Part shown: positions 25,593-35,250 of the stretch, piece by piece
How the letters are laid out: each line of letters opens with the position of its first letter
Position numbering within the stretch: the stretch's first letter is position 1
The notes under the pieces: generated by a model
Seen by the model: only the letters and a program-made list of their open reading frames with translations
Told to the model about the DNA's origin: nothing
Database searches by the model: none
NCBI GenBank assembly: GCA_027484425.1
Contig: JAIXSZ010000081.1
Location: 124,001 to 188,000, forward strand
Reading direction: 5' to 3'
Origin: Sphingobacteriales bacterium
GTDB taxonomy: Bacteria; Bacteroidota; Bacteroidia; Chitinophagales; Chitinophagaceae
Length of the DNA: 64,000 nt
Translations under genes and position numbers: made by a program

Positions 25593-27614
25593 ATGGCTGG
25601 AAAGCGTAGAATATTATTAGTCGAACCCAATTATAAAAACAAGTATCCTCCGATTGGTCTCATGAAAATTGCTACTTATCACCGGATGTTAGGTGATGAT
25701 GTAAAATTCTTCAAAGGGGACATGAAGATGCTAGTAGTGGACGAGCTTTTCGTTAAGTGTAGCAGAAAGCTTTTCAAAATTGATAGCTCCATCAACTGGC
25801 TATTGAAGGCTGATACTATCAAGCAATATATAAGGACAGGTAAGAAAGAATTTATCCTCGCACTTTGTATTGATGATAATAGGTTTGCGCCCCTAATTTT
25901 GCAAGTTCTAAATGAATATACTCGACTTTATAAAAAAGCTGAATACGAGCCGTTTTGGGATCGAATTTACGTAACAACTTTATTTACTTTTTATTGGAAG
26001 ATAACGGTTGAAACTATTCAATTTGCAAAACGCTTGGTGAAGGATCCGAGCCAAATTTTTGTGGGCGGGGTTCTCGCTTCTTTACTTCATAATGAACTTG
26101 AATTAGAGACAGGCATTAAACCACATCAAGGGTTATTGGACAAGCCTGGGCTATTAGATGAGGATAGTGATATTGTCATTGACAACCTACCTTTGGATTA
26201 CTCCATTCTCGACGAAATTGACTATAAATACCCTACCCAAAGTGCCTATTTCACATTTATGACAAAAGGATGCACTAGAAAGTGTGCATTTTGTTCGGTT
26301 CCAATATTGGAACCTACATATAAACCGAAAATTGAGACAAAGGGAAAGTTTGATGAAATAAAAGAACTATATGGAGAACAGCAGCATTTATTGCTTATGG
26401 ACAATAATGTCTTGGCGTCGCCAAACTTTCCGGATATTATCCAAGAGATAAAGGACATGGGGTTCGTCAAAGGAGCGACTTATATTGAACCTAATCAATT
26501 AGACATTGCTGTAAAAAATCTTAGACACCATAAAAATCAACGGGCTTATAAAAGAAAGACATTTGACTTGCTTCATGCTATGCTTAATAGGCTAAAAGGC
26601 GACAATAAGCAATATGCGTATGACGTGTTGGATAAGTATAATTTGCTAACCTATGAAACAACAAATAAAGACAATCTTTTGTCGGCCTACAAAGAGCTAA
26701 AAGATCTAAACGAAAAGTATCGGAATAAAGCTCCCAAAAATCGATATGTAGATTTCAATCAGGGAACAGACGCACGCTATGTTACTGATGAAATAATGAA
26801 ATTGATGAGCGAAATAGCCATTAGACCACTTCGAATTGCATTTGATTACATTGGAATCAGAAAGCAATATGAAAATGCAGTTCGGCTAGCAGCTAAATAT
26901 GGGATAAAAGAGCTATCAAACTACATATTGTATAACTTTAATGATAAACCTGAGGAGCTTTACCATCGTCTTGAAATAAACATTAACTTATGCAAAGAAC
27001 TTGATATAGCCATATTCTCATTTCCAATGAAATATATACCATTGTTTGGGGAGGATGCAAAACACAGGGAATACACAGGTAAACATTGGAACAAAAAATT
27101 TATTAGAGCAATACAATCGGTACTGAATGTTACAAAGGGGATTGTTGCGCCTGCTACGCGAACAGACCGTAGCTCTTTTTTTCATAAGGCATTTGGCAAC
27201 AATATTGAAGAATTTTTTGAAATACTTTACATGCCAGAAACCTATATTGTCTATCGAAGTATATTTGAAAATAATCTCGGCTATACCGCTATATGGCAAA
27301 AGGAATATTATGCAATAAAAAATAGTGGTAATTGGGACGAGGCACGAACTATCATTGAATCTAACAATTTTAATGAAATTGAAGAAAAAACAACAAATAT
27401 CGCGGTTCGCCACTTTTTAAGACACTACCAAATTTTGCGTCACTTGATCCCAAAAGAGACTACAGAGTATCGCTCATTTAAACGACAATATGACAAAATG
27501 ATAAAGTCAGACCAGTTTATTGATCTGACTCTAACATATGATTTTGAAGATGAAATCCCTAAAGAAACAATATCGAAAAAAGTAAAATTAGTCGGTAAAA
27601 GTTCTCGAACTTGA
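25593..27614 (+). CDS. Radical-SAM protein with Rossmann-like (B12-domain-like) N-terminus
   Basis: 673 residues. The N-terminal ~170 residues resemble a cobalamin-binding Rossmann domain (RRILLVEPNYKNKYPPIGLM, then IFVGGVLASLL) but lack the DxHxxG cobalamin motif. The [4Fe-4S] motif is KGCTRKCAFC (Cys227, Cys231, Cys234), followed by a typical radical-SAM barrel (LLMDNNVLASP, FNQGTDARY). The last ~200 residues are helical with no match I recognise. Radical-SAM enzymes generate a 5'-deoxyadenosyl radical for difficult modifications. As the last gene of a NurA-HerA-GHKL operon, with no gap to the previous gene, it probably modifies a protein or nucleic acid for the system. Substrate unknown. 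Confidence 0.85.
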   Translation: MAGKRRILLVEPNYKNKYPPIGLMKIATYHRMLGDDVKFFKGDMKMLVVDELFVKCSRKLFKIDSSINWLLKADTIKQYIRTGKKEFILALCIDDNRFAPLILQVLNEYTRLYKKAEYEPFWDRIYVTTLFTFYWKITVETIQFAKRLVKDPSQIFVGGVLASLLHNELELETGIKPHQGLLDKPGLLDEDSDIVIDNLPLDYSILDEIDYKYPTQSAYFTFMTKGCTRKCAFCSVPILEPTYKPKIETKGKFDEIKELYGEQQHLLLMDNNVLASPNFPDIIQEIKDMGFVKGATYIEPNQLDIAVKNLRHHKNQRAYKRKTFDLLHAMLNRLKGDNKQYAYDVLDKYNLLTYETTNKDNLLSAYKELKDLNEKYRNKAPKNRYVDFNQGTDARYVTDEIMKLMSEIAIRPLRIAFDYIGIRKQYENAVRLAAKYGIKELSNYILYNFNDKPEELYHRLEININLCKELDIAIFSFPMKYIPLFGEDAKHREYTGKHWNKKFIRAIQSVLNVTKGIVAPATRTDRSSFFHKAFGNNIEEFFEILYMPETYIVYRSIFENNLGYTAIWQKEYYAIKNSGNWDEARTIIESNNFNEIEEKTTNIAVRHFLRHYQILRHLIPKETTEYRSFKRQYDKMIKSDQFIDLTLTYDFEDEIPKETISKKVKLVGKSSRT

Positions 27615-27643
27615 TTCTAATTAATTGCTCTTTATTTGATTGC

Positions 27644-29110
27644 TTAAAAAATCCGCATTTCCCCACCGGCGTTAAATCGCCCGTATTGCACCGCTTTCCC
27701 CTTTTCCGGCAGCTCAACCACGCTATCTACGTCATGTTGGAATGTATTTGCTCCTCTGAACTTACCCTCTTTAGTGGTTTGGAAGATAAAAACAAAGGAT
27801 TTGTCCGGGTACATAGCCTTTAGCTTGTTCAAATCTTCCGGTTTTAACCCCAAGCGGTTAACACTGTCCAGAAATATGAAATCATAAAAGGTCAGACTTG
27901 CTGGAATGTTAGCTGCAACATAGAGGTTCGGGTGCTTCACTTCTTTATCGTTCAGCTTATCTTGTAGTGTTTTATCCAGCCCTTCTTCCCTTGCAACATA
28001 CAGAACTTTACCGTGGTTACGAGCCAGGTAGCCAGCGAAATCAACGCACAAGTAAGACTTACCCATTTTAGGCTTGCCATACACCATAAGCGAAAAGTTT
28101 GTGGACGGGTCACCGATCAGCTCCAGCCACTTCCCTTTAAACCCAAGCGTGTCAAAGTGCATATTGGCAAAGTCCATGCTATTCATAACGGCTGGTTGTT
28201 CGTAGCTGCCACTTTCTTCATCCCCATCAAATCCATTCAGATTTTGACAGGAGCAACCATTGACAATGCCATGCAAACCATTCAGGGTATTCTTTTCAAT
28301 GGCAAGGGTCTTGATAGCCTTATCCAACAAAAATTGCTCAAGGTTCTTCTTGATCTCGTGCATTTCGACAACATAAGGGTCTCTGTCATTTACCTTGCCC
28401 TGCTGGTAAGCTCTATTGATCTGTCCGAGCAATAGTCTTGCCTTGTCCTTTGTGCCTACCTTTCCGTTTAGGTTGATATACCGCTTGATAAAACCGACCG
28501 AAGGCAATACCTTCTCATCATTGGCAGCCTTTCTTAACGCTTCAAGAGTGTCCGGCTGCAGGGCGATAGTTATCGTTTTACCCATTTCATTATACGCCTG
28601 AATAAGCGTGTCCTGAATGAACTTTATACGCTCCACATGCACGGAGGACTTGCGTATCTTCTTTTCCAAAATAGCTTTTTGCAGGCTGTTGATAAAACGT
28701 AGAATGTCGTCCTTGCTTTTTGCTTTACCGTTGAGGTTGACAAACCTCTTGATGAAGCGTAGTTCTTCAGGTATGCGTTCCACCAAAGATGGCTGGTATA
28801 GGTCAGGCTGCTTAGACCTTGTGGCTGACTTTCGCTGTTTCTTTGGTTCAGCATCCTCCCATTTGTTCGAAGCCTTATTAAAACGGTTTACTTTATGCGT
28901 TGGCTTACCGCTTTTCTTCAGATGGGCAGACAGCTTTTCAAAGTAAGTGTCAATTGTTTTCTTAATTGTTTCGCTGGCGTGGTAGTTATCCCAATGTGCG
29001 CCATTGCCGGTTACTTTCTTCACAAACTCATGCCCCTTGCGTATGGCCTCCGGCATGGTACTGAAATCAACCTGTGCTATTTTATCGTGATAATTCTGAA
29101 CTGTGATCAT
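27644..29110 (-). CDS. RecA-like P-loop ATPase with duplicated FIKR-NLNGK repeats
   Basis: 488 residues. The C-terminal third is a RecA/RadA-like ATPase: Walker A VYGKPKMGKS (Gly345-Ser352), Walker B-like YDFIFLDSVNRLG, and a FIFQTTKEGKFRG segment. The N-terminal part has two related ~55-residue repeats, starting at about residue 119 (FIKRFVNLNGKAKSKD) and 207 (FIKRYINLNGKVGTKD). A four-Cys region is not present. It is the most distal gene of the minus-strand block, 9 bp after the methyltransferase-helicase. Likely roles are replication or recombination of the element, or genome packaging; this is inference. Its stop codon faces the end of the radical-SAM gene 29 bp away. Confidence 0.75.
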   Translation of the reverse strand: MITVQNYHDKIAQVDFSTMPEAIRKGHEFVKKVTGNGAHWDNYHASETIKKTIDTYFEKLSAHLKKSGKPTHKVNRFNKASNKWEDAEPKKQRKSATRSKQPDLYQPSLVERIPEELRFIKRFVNLNGKAKSKDDILRFINSLQKAILEKKIRKSSVHVERIKFIQDTLIQAYNEMGKTITIALQPDTLEALRKAANDEKVLPSVGFIKRYINLNGKVGTKDKARLLLGQINRAYQQGKVNDRDPYVVEMHEIKKNLEQFLLDKAIKTLAIEKNTLNGLHGIVNGCSCQNLNGFDGDEESGSYEQPAVMNSMDFANMHFDTLGFKGKWLELIGDPSTNFSLMVYGKPKMGKSYLCVDFAGYLARNHGKVLYVAREEGLDKTLQDKLNDKEVKHPNLYVAANIPASLTFYDFIFLDSVNRLGLKPEDLNKLKAMYPDKSFVFIFQTTKEGKFRGANTFQHDVDSVVELPEKGKAVQYGRFNAGGEMRIF

Positions 29111-29119
29111 AATTGTGTT

Positions 29120-32100
29120 TTAAGCTGCGAGTAATTCCAATTCCAATGCGAGGGCTTCCGCTTCCAGCTCCAATAAGGAGATGATATTGCTTTCCTCTGT
29201 TACAGGCATATCCGGCATGGCTTCCGGTATGTCAATCTTTCTCCGTGAGCTGTACCTATGAGTTTCAGTTCCGATCTGTCGAAGCTGCGCCGAATTGATA
29301 GTGACCGCACAACTGTGATTTGCTTGCAGTATCTCTACCAGCCTGCTGATATTCCCCTCAGTGACTATCGCATACATTTTGTCCGATGTCTTCTCAAAGT
29401 TGTTGTTCTCCACAACCTCCAGAATTTCCTTGTCCAGGTAGATGTCGCCACCCTTTGCCCTTGACGCGGCAACAATAACCTTGAAGTAACCGCCTTGCCG
29501 GAAAAATGAAATACCGTTGCTGGTGACGATGTGTCCGCCATTGACAAGCGACTTTATCAGGGGTAATGCTTTGATGATCGGTACAACAACCTTGTCCTGC
29601 ACTTCATCCCCCGGATTCCAGTTTTCAGGCATCAGGATGCCTTTTACCGTCCTGCCGTCAATCGTGGTATAACTAACCAGCTTGCCTTTAAAGTCGCTGA
29701 ACGCCTGTAGCAGGTTTCCGGTGATCGTGTGCCGTATCTTCCTGTCCACATGGTTTTGCCGGGTATAATCCTCCCATAGCGTTAGCAAACCTTCCTTATC
29801 CAGCTGTGACACATCTGAGCTTGCCCCTATGATTGCCATTATATCCTGCGAATACGAAGCAGGTATGGACAGGTACTTGCTGCTATTCGCTATCGCAAAC
29901 CGGAGCTTTATCTGGGATGGAGCATACGGATTCTTCTTCTTCCGGTCTATACCATAGCCGATAAAAACGGACGGCACAAGCTCATTACCGGACGAGAAGG
30001 TTTCTATAGGGTATCGAAGGTTCCTGCCCACATAGAAGAACTTGAATATTTTCTCAAGGCTGTACGACCTGCTGTGCGCCTTATTTCTGATGATCTTTAG
30101 TTGTCCCTCCCTTGCTGCTGCCAATTCATTCTCCCTATCCCGTATTGCCTTTTCACGTTCTTGCTCCCCGGCAATCTTCCTGATCTTCTTTTCGCTTGGG
30201 ACATTCTTTATCAGTTCCTCATACTTGGTAATAACGTCCTGCTCCTCTTCAAATAACTTACGCCTGCTTTCATTCTGGTATTCCTCTAACAGTTCCCTTT
30301 GCTGTGTATGCGCATCCTTGTCTTTAAGGCTTTCGTTGAGCAGGTTACTTAGTTCTGCCCGTGTAAACGGCTTTTTCAGCACGTTCGCCCTTATCGTTTC
30401 CAAAATGCTATCCTCACCGAATGCGCTATCTGAACCTTTTCCCATTTTTACGATGCGTGAGTTGATCGTTTCCGCATCAAGGTTCATGGCTTCCACTTCC
30501 AAGTCGTATTCGCCAACCTGCCGGAGATATGCCTCGTAATCGTTGTAACGTTCTGCAACTTCATTGTAAAAGTCCTGCTGCATTTTAGTGGATAGTACCG
30601 CCACACGTCCACTGACCTTATGTGCTGCATCTTCGATAGCTGTCGTATTGCTGTCGCTGTCTGCTTTACTGTCCTCTAACTTCAACGGGTCATCCAGTAA
30701 TCGGTTAATATCCGGGTATTCTAACAGGTACTCCTTAACGATCTTGTCGCCGTACTTGTTCAGGAAGTCTGGCACGTCCAATATTTTGGTGGACTGCTTT
30801 TGGTTTGATGTAGTGTTAGCATCCAGCGACTTTAGTTTCTTCTGCAACATCATCATTAGTCGCTTCTCAGCGGGTATAGCAGATGTTACATAATCGTATA
30901 TCGGCTTTAATATCTGCCCGGTACGATTGATACGTCCTCGCTTCTGCACCTCGGTATTGATGTCCAGCTCTGCCTGCAACACGATCATAACCCTTTGCCT
31001 CACTTCTGTAGCTGGTACTTTAGCCGTTGGTATGGCATGAGCCGAAGCCCCGGTACTGCCGGACTGGTTGATCATCAGCACATCTACCTCGTTATTGTTA
31101 AACTGGCGAAACGCATCATTCGTATTGAGCTTTTTACGGGAGGCTATCAGGGCTTTACTGCCCTTGCCGTTGAATTGCAGCTCATACTTGCGCCCTGTCA
31201 CCTCTGCAACTGAATATCCAGCGTCTTTCAACCGCTTTACAATAACGTCTATTGGCGAAATGGTGATGCCAGTTGCTACAGACTTGATACGTTCGGCAAT
31301 ACGCAGGTATTCCACCTGTGCTTCTGGTGGCAAATCCGATAACTCGAACTTCTTATACACGGAATTTCCGTCAACGTCCTTTTCAGTGTAGCGCAGAATG
31401 CCATCCAGACCACGCTTTAAGACTTCCGAGAAGTCGGCGTTGATAACGTCACCGTCCGAGACGGGTAACCCCTGCTCATTCTCCAGTGTCTCAATGAAAC
31501 TACCCATTGTTGAAGCAAAGGCGATAACAGGCTTTTTACCCTCCTGTAATCGCATAATTGCCCGTTCTGCCACCGCCTCTGCTTTCAGGCTGAACAACAT
31601 CTGGTTGATAACCTGGAATACCTTGGAGAAATACGGCTGATTATCCACACCAGCCTGTGATGTCCCCTCCCGCAACTCAACTTCCTTTCCTTCCGCTACT
31701 GCCACTTTATCTAGCTCATCTACGGCCTCATTGATGAACCTGCCCTGAAACTCGATTATATCCCGCAGCACTTCGGTAATATTATCTGCGATAGCCCTGT
31801 GTTCCTCCGTTTTTTCGTCCAGCGATATGTAGTTTACCTCAACACCCTCAAAGCTGCGCTCACGCCGTAGCATTTGTCCTTCTGCTACCAGTTGTGAGGA
31901 CAACACTTCCTGAAGGGCTACACCTCCTTTCGTAATAGCCTCCACAAGCTCATCCTTGCTCATGTTACAATCCGCTATGGCTGTTTTCATGCCGTAGATG
32001 GGCATGTTATCCGGTCTTTTAGCAAAAGTTGCGGACAAGAACACAACGCCCTTCGTATTGCGCACCACACCCTGTAAAAACTCCCCGGTATTGGAAGAAC

Positions 32101-33790
32101 CGGAGCTATTGTGTGCTTCATCCATGATGAAGATGTTACCCTCCGCTATCGCTTGCAGGAACAATGGCTTTTCGGGCTTCTTTTCAGGGCTGTTGAACTG
32201 CGAATAAGTAGCTACAACAAAGTCGTATTTGTCCGGCACTTTCCTCGACTTGAAGATGGACTGCTGTTCCGTAACCGCTGGGGCTGTGTAGATCACATTG
32301 CCGTCCTCGTCTTTAATATCTGTTTTAGGCTCCCTGCCATTGACGATAAACGGCTTTAGCTTGCCGGAACCGATAGCGGAGAGATCTCGATAGATGTCCG
32401 AAAACAGGTTTGCTTTTTCCGTAAGGAATACCGGCTTCAATCCCTGACATACCGCATAACGTATCATAGAGGCAGCAATTCGCCCCTTGCCGATACCCGT
32501 CTGGTCGCCGATGATCATTCCCTGCCCACGAGCCTCGATATTGTAGATAGCCATTGCCACCGCATCTATCTGCTCCGCTGACAGTGCTTTGCATAGTGAA
32601 GCATGGGAAGGGAATTGCAGCCTGTGGCGCACAAAGTTGTCTATGTTGCCGCCAACTTCCTCTTTAATGCGTGCTACGGCTGATTGCGTTTCAAAAGCCA
32701 TACTATCCGGCACTTGCGTATTCAGCACCACGCAACTGTCGGATGCAGGCATATAGGGAGCGCCTAATGTGCCAAACCCGAACATATCCTGTAATGCCAA
32801 CGCTTCCTGTTCCAGTTGTTTTAACCTGTTCATGTCTTTTACTATCGGTATGTCCATTGCCCCGGTAACCCGGCTATATAATTCATCGAATGTCTTTATC
32901 ACTTCATCCCTTTGCGGGTCATGCACCGGGGCTGCACCTTCCGGCTTTTCCTTCCTGCCATTGATTAGGATAAGGCGGGTATCAAAGGCTGTTCCCTGCC
33001 TTGAATAGAGCTTATGCCCGTCAATCTGCAATACATCCGCTACGTGATACCTGCTGTAGAGGTAATTGAAAAATATTCTGTTCCTTCCCCGTTCAATCCT
33101 GCCCTTGTCGTCATAACGGGTGTGACCGCCGATGATAATGGCAGCCCTGCCGTCATTTGTCATTGTCTCCAGCGCACGTAAAGCCATAAGGTGGTCGAGC
33201 GTGTCTATCCGGTAGGTATCGAACAGTACGGGCTTGTCCAGCCTGCCGAACGGAGGATTACTGATGACCGCAACGAAATTGCGCTGCACATCGAAAAAGG
33301 GCATACTTGCATCACGCTGCCAGACATTAGCGAACCCCTGTGTTCTGAGATTACTGTTCCTTAACCTGTCTATTTCGTTGACGTATATCTGCTCTGGCTT
33401 TCCGGCTACCGTCAGCAAGCCATTACCTGCTGACGGTTCAAAGCCGTACCCGCCCTTGATATGCAGTTTGTCCAACCCACAAAATATACCCGCAATAAAA
33501 CCGATTGGTGCGGGTGTGGAATATTGTTGCAGCAAAATGGAGTGGCTGGTCCGGTGCGATAGGTTGACCTGGGAATGGTAGAGTTCCACAATGCGCTCAT
33601 AGCGTTCCCTCAATGGCTCATCACCCTTTGCTATCTTCCTTGCCTGCTTGACGATTGCCAGCTCTGTCAGCTCCTTTACTTCCGTTTTGTCTGTAATGCC
33701 ATAGGATGCCGCCAGTTTTTCAATGGACAGTTTGTTATGTTTCCTTTTGAGCATCAGCTCCGCTTCCACCGCAAATACAAATGCACTCAT
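29120..33790 (-). CDS. DarB-like N6-adenine methyltransferase / strawberry-notch helicase
   Basis: 1556 residues. The N-terminal methyltransferase has SAM motif I FEPSAGNGLL (117-126) and catalytic NPPF (178-181). A superfamily 2 helicase of the strawberry-notch type follows: Walker A GDQTGIGKGR (428-437), DEAH box IMDEAHNSSG (about 556-565), motif III LSATFAKRP, and motif VI region EVQKRGRINRTGQ. A long charged coiled coil and a beta-rich C-terminal domain complete it. Phage P1 DarB has this methylase-helicase layout and is carried in the virion to protect DNA from type I restriction; similar proteins occur on Bacteroidota elements. An anti-restriction or element-replication role is likely. 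Confidence 0.85.
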   Translation of the reverse strand: MSAFVFAVEAELMLKRKHNKLSIEKLAASYGITDKTEVKELTELAIVKQARKIAKGDEPLRERYERIVELYHSQVNLSHRTSHSILLQQYSTPAPIGFIAGIFCGLDKLHIKGGYGFEPSAGNGLLTVAGKPEQIYVNEIDRLRNSNLRTQGFANVWQRDASMPFFDVQRNFVAVISNPPFGRLDKPVLFDTYRIDTLDHLMALRALETMTNDGRAAIIIGGHTRYDDKGRIERGRNRIFFNYLYSRYHVADVLQIDGHKLYSRQGTAFDTRLILINGRKEKPEGAAPVHDPQRDEVIKTFDELYSRVTGAMDIPIVKDMNRLKQLEQEALALQDMFGFGTLGAPYMPASDSCVVLNTQVPDSMAFETQSAVARIKEEVGGNIDNFVRHRLQFPSHASLCKALSAEQIDAVAMAIYNIEARGQGMIIGDQTGIGKGRIAASMIRYAVCQGLKPVFLTEKANLFSDIYRDLSAIGSGKLKPFIVNGREPKTDIKDEDGNVIYTAPAVTEQQSIFKSRKVPDKYDFVVATYSQFNSPEKKPEKPLFLQAIAEGNIFIMDEAHNSSGSSNTGEFLQGVVRNTKGVVFLSATFAKRPDNMPIYGMKTAIADCNMSKDELVEAITKGGVALQEVLSSQLVAEGQMLRRERSFEGVEVNYISLDEKTEEHRAIADNITEVLRDIIEFQGRFINEAVDELDKVAVAEGKEVELREGTSQAGVDNQPYFSKVFQVINQMLFSLKAEAVAERAIMRLQEGKKPVIAFASTMGSFIETLENEQGLPVSDGDVINADFSEVLKRGLDGILRYTEKDVDGNSVYKKFELSDLPPEAQVEYLRIAERIKSVATGITISPIDVIVKRLKDAGYSVAEVTGRKYELQFNGKGSKALIASRKKLNTNDAFRQFNNNEVDVLMINQSGSTGASAHAIPTAKVPATEVRQRVMIVLQAELDINTEVQKRGRINRTGQILKPIYDYVTSAIPAEKRLMMMLQKKLKSLDANTTSNQKQSTKILDVPDFLNKYGDKIVKEYLLEYPDINRLLDDPLKLEDSKADSDSNTTAIEDAAHKVSGRVAVLSTKMQQDFYNEVAERYNDYEAYLRQVGEYDLEVEAMNLDAETINSRIVKMGKGSDSAFGEDSILETIRANVLKKPFTRAELSNLLNESLKDKDAHTQQRELLEEYQNESRRKLFEEEQDVITKYEELIKNVPSEKKIRKIAGEQEREKAIRDRENELAAAREGQLKIIRNKAHSRSYSLEKIFKFFYVGRNLRYPIETFSSGNELVPSVFIGYGIDRKKKNPYAPSQIKLRFAIANSSKYLSIPASYSQDIMAIIGASSDVSQLDKEGLLTLWEDYTRQNHVDRKIRHTITGNLLQAFSDFKGKLVSYTTIDGRTVKGILMPENWNPGDEVQDKVVVPIIKALPLIKSLVNGGHIVTSNGISFFRQGGYFKVIVAASRAKGGDIYLDKEILEVVENNNFEKTSDKMYAIVTEGNISRLVEILQANHSCAVTINSAQLRQIGTETHRYSSRRKIDIPEAMPDMPVTEESNIISLLELEAEALALELELLAA

Positions 33791-33792
33791 AA

Positions 33793-33972
33793 TTATTGCT
33801 GTTTTAATGCCGCCTTTGCAGCTCTCCTGTGCTTCCTGTTCCTTCTGCTGCCATAAATGACCAGCCTGACTATCTGTGCCGCCTTTTTGGGGTCTTTAGC
33901 CACCCGTATCAGTACCCATCGGTACAGTGCGAACAGTTCCTTCAGGCTGGTGATGATTACTATTGTTTCCAT
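33793..33972 (-). CDS. Small basic protein with hydrophobic N-terminus
   Basis: 59 residues encoded exactly between the helicase gene (2 bp away) and the spike-like gene (3 bp away). It begins METIVIITSLKELFALYRW and ends in a very basic stretch (SRRNRKHRRAAKAALKQQ). The tight fit in the operon and strand agreement support it as a real gene. It could be a small membrane- or nucleic-acid-associated protein; no family recognised. Confidence 0.6.
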   Translation of the reverse strand: METIVIITSLKELFALYRWVLIRVAKDPKKAAQIVRLVIYGSRRNRKHRRAAKAALKQQ

Positions 33973-33975
33973 TGC

Positions 33976-35250
33976 TTAGTCCTGTTCAAAGTAGAATGTG
34001 AAGTATAAATGGCTGGCTGAAGCATACGTTGGTGTTCCGTTACAGATGGCTACCGCATAGAGGTTGCCTCCAGCGGTGGAAAGCACACGCTTACAGAGGT
34101 TGCCAAGGCACACGCCAGAACTGGTAGATAATGTAGAGTAGTTGGCAGCGACAATATTGGTAATGCCGATGATGTTGCCATAGTCATTTGTCCAAGTCGG
34201 CGCAACGTGATCCGTGAAGTTGGCCGCTGTTGGGTTCTGCGTGAACAACACAATATCAATCGGTGCTTTTTGCGTACTCTTTTCCACTACCTGAACACCC
34301 ATCCATGAACCGCTAAGTATTGCGGCACGTAATGCCCCCGTTAGGGTCATTACGCCGCCGATAACCTGACCTGCTGCATACGCTGTTGTGCCGATAACTG
34401 GCTGAACAGTTATAGTCTTTAGCTTACGGCTAACATTGCCCAAAAAACCATTGTTGCCGAACTTGTTATCAAGGCTGGCAAGGTATTGGTTGCCGTTCGT
34501 GCCATTACTAATGATACTGCCGTTACCCTGATTGAGTACGCTTAACTGGTCATTGCCTGCGCTTACGGTTGTCCTGACGTTCATTAGCTCCGTTTTCAGC
34601 CCTGCAAGCGTTTGCAGTGTGGCGGCATGATTGTCGGCAAGTACCTGGTTGGTCGCCAGAATGTTTGCCGAGGATGCTGCCGAGGACTGAGCGATAACGT
34701 CCAATTTATTGTTCCCTGCGGCGGTATTGGTAGATACCTTTACTGTCTCGTTCAGCACATTATTCAATCCCTGCGCATTTACGGCTGCATGGTCTGTCAC
34801 GATCTGGTTCAGTGAAACGCCATTGTTATAAATGCCTGTTGTGGTCTGCGCATGAACATCCAGTTTGCCGTTACCCTCCAGCACTGCCGCCGTTACATTC
34901 TTCAGCTCTGCGTTGGTTGCTTCTATGAGCGGGGCGCAAGCACAATCCCCATCCCCGCCATTGCCTCCCGAAACTTTACCGAGCATTGCCCACAACAAAT
35001 CCCGTAATTCCCCGGCATTGGCTACAACTGGTGCTGATATATCACTGTACTTCAGGAATATGGTACTGCTGGTATTCCCGCCCATTTCAACCCTGACCGT
35101 ATCACCTTTGATGACCTCAACAATGCTTACCTGCGTTTTGTTCAGCAAGATGATGTTGTCATCGAACGCTATGGCTATGCAGTTCCCTGCATCCTGTATG
35201 CGAACATTCTTAAATGCTGAGGCATTCAACGCCTTTACAACCGTGTCCAT
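33976..35250 (-). CDS. Virion spike/fibre-like structural protein
   Basis: 424 residues. The N-terminal ~110 residues form a beta-rich domain. A Gly/Asp/Cys linker (GGNGGDGDCACAP) leads into repeated helical, N/A/T/V-rich segments (about 115-270) such as AGNNKLDVIAQ, EGNGKLDVHAQ and AGNDQLSVLNQ, suggesting a trimeric fibrous stalk. The C-terminal ~150 residues resemble a domain common in phage structural proteins (TAYAAGQVIGGVMTLTGA, then KAPIDIVLFTQNPTAANFTDH and a terminal beta sheet). No membrane segment. It is last in a run of small structural-like genes. The spike/receptor-binding interpretation is inference from family resemblance; a surface adhesin is the alternative. Confidence 0.6.
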   Translation of the reverse strand: MDTVVKALNASAFKNVRIQDAGNCIAIAFDDNIILLNKTQVSIVEVIKGDTVRVEMGGNTSSTIFLKYSDISAPVVANAGELRDLLWAMLGKVSGGNGGDGDCACAPLIEATNAELKNVTAAVLEGNGKLDVHAQTTTGIYNNGVSLNQIVTDHAAVNAQGLNNVLNETVKVSTNTAAGNNKLDVIAQSSAASSANILATNQVLADNHAATLQTLAGLKTELMNVRTTVSAGNDQLSVLNQGNGSIISNGTNGNQYLASLDNKFGNNGFLGNVSRKLKTITVQPVIGTTAYAAGQVIGGVMTLTGALRAAILSGSWMGVQVVEKSTQKAPIDIVLFTQNPTAANFTDHVAPTWTNDYGNIIGITNIVAANYSTLSTSSGVCLGNLCKRVLSTAGGNLYAVAICNGTPTYASASHLYFTFYFEQD

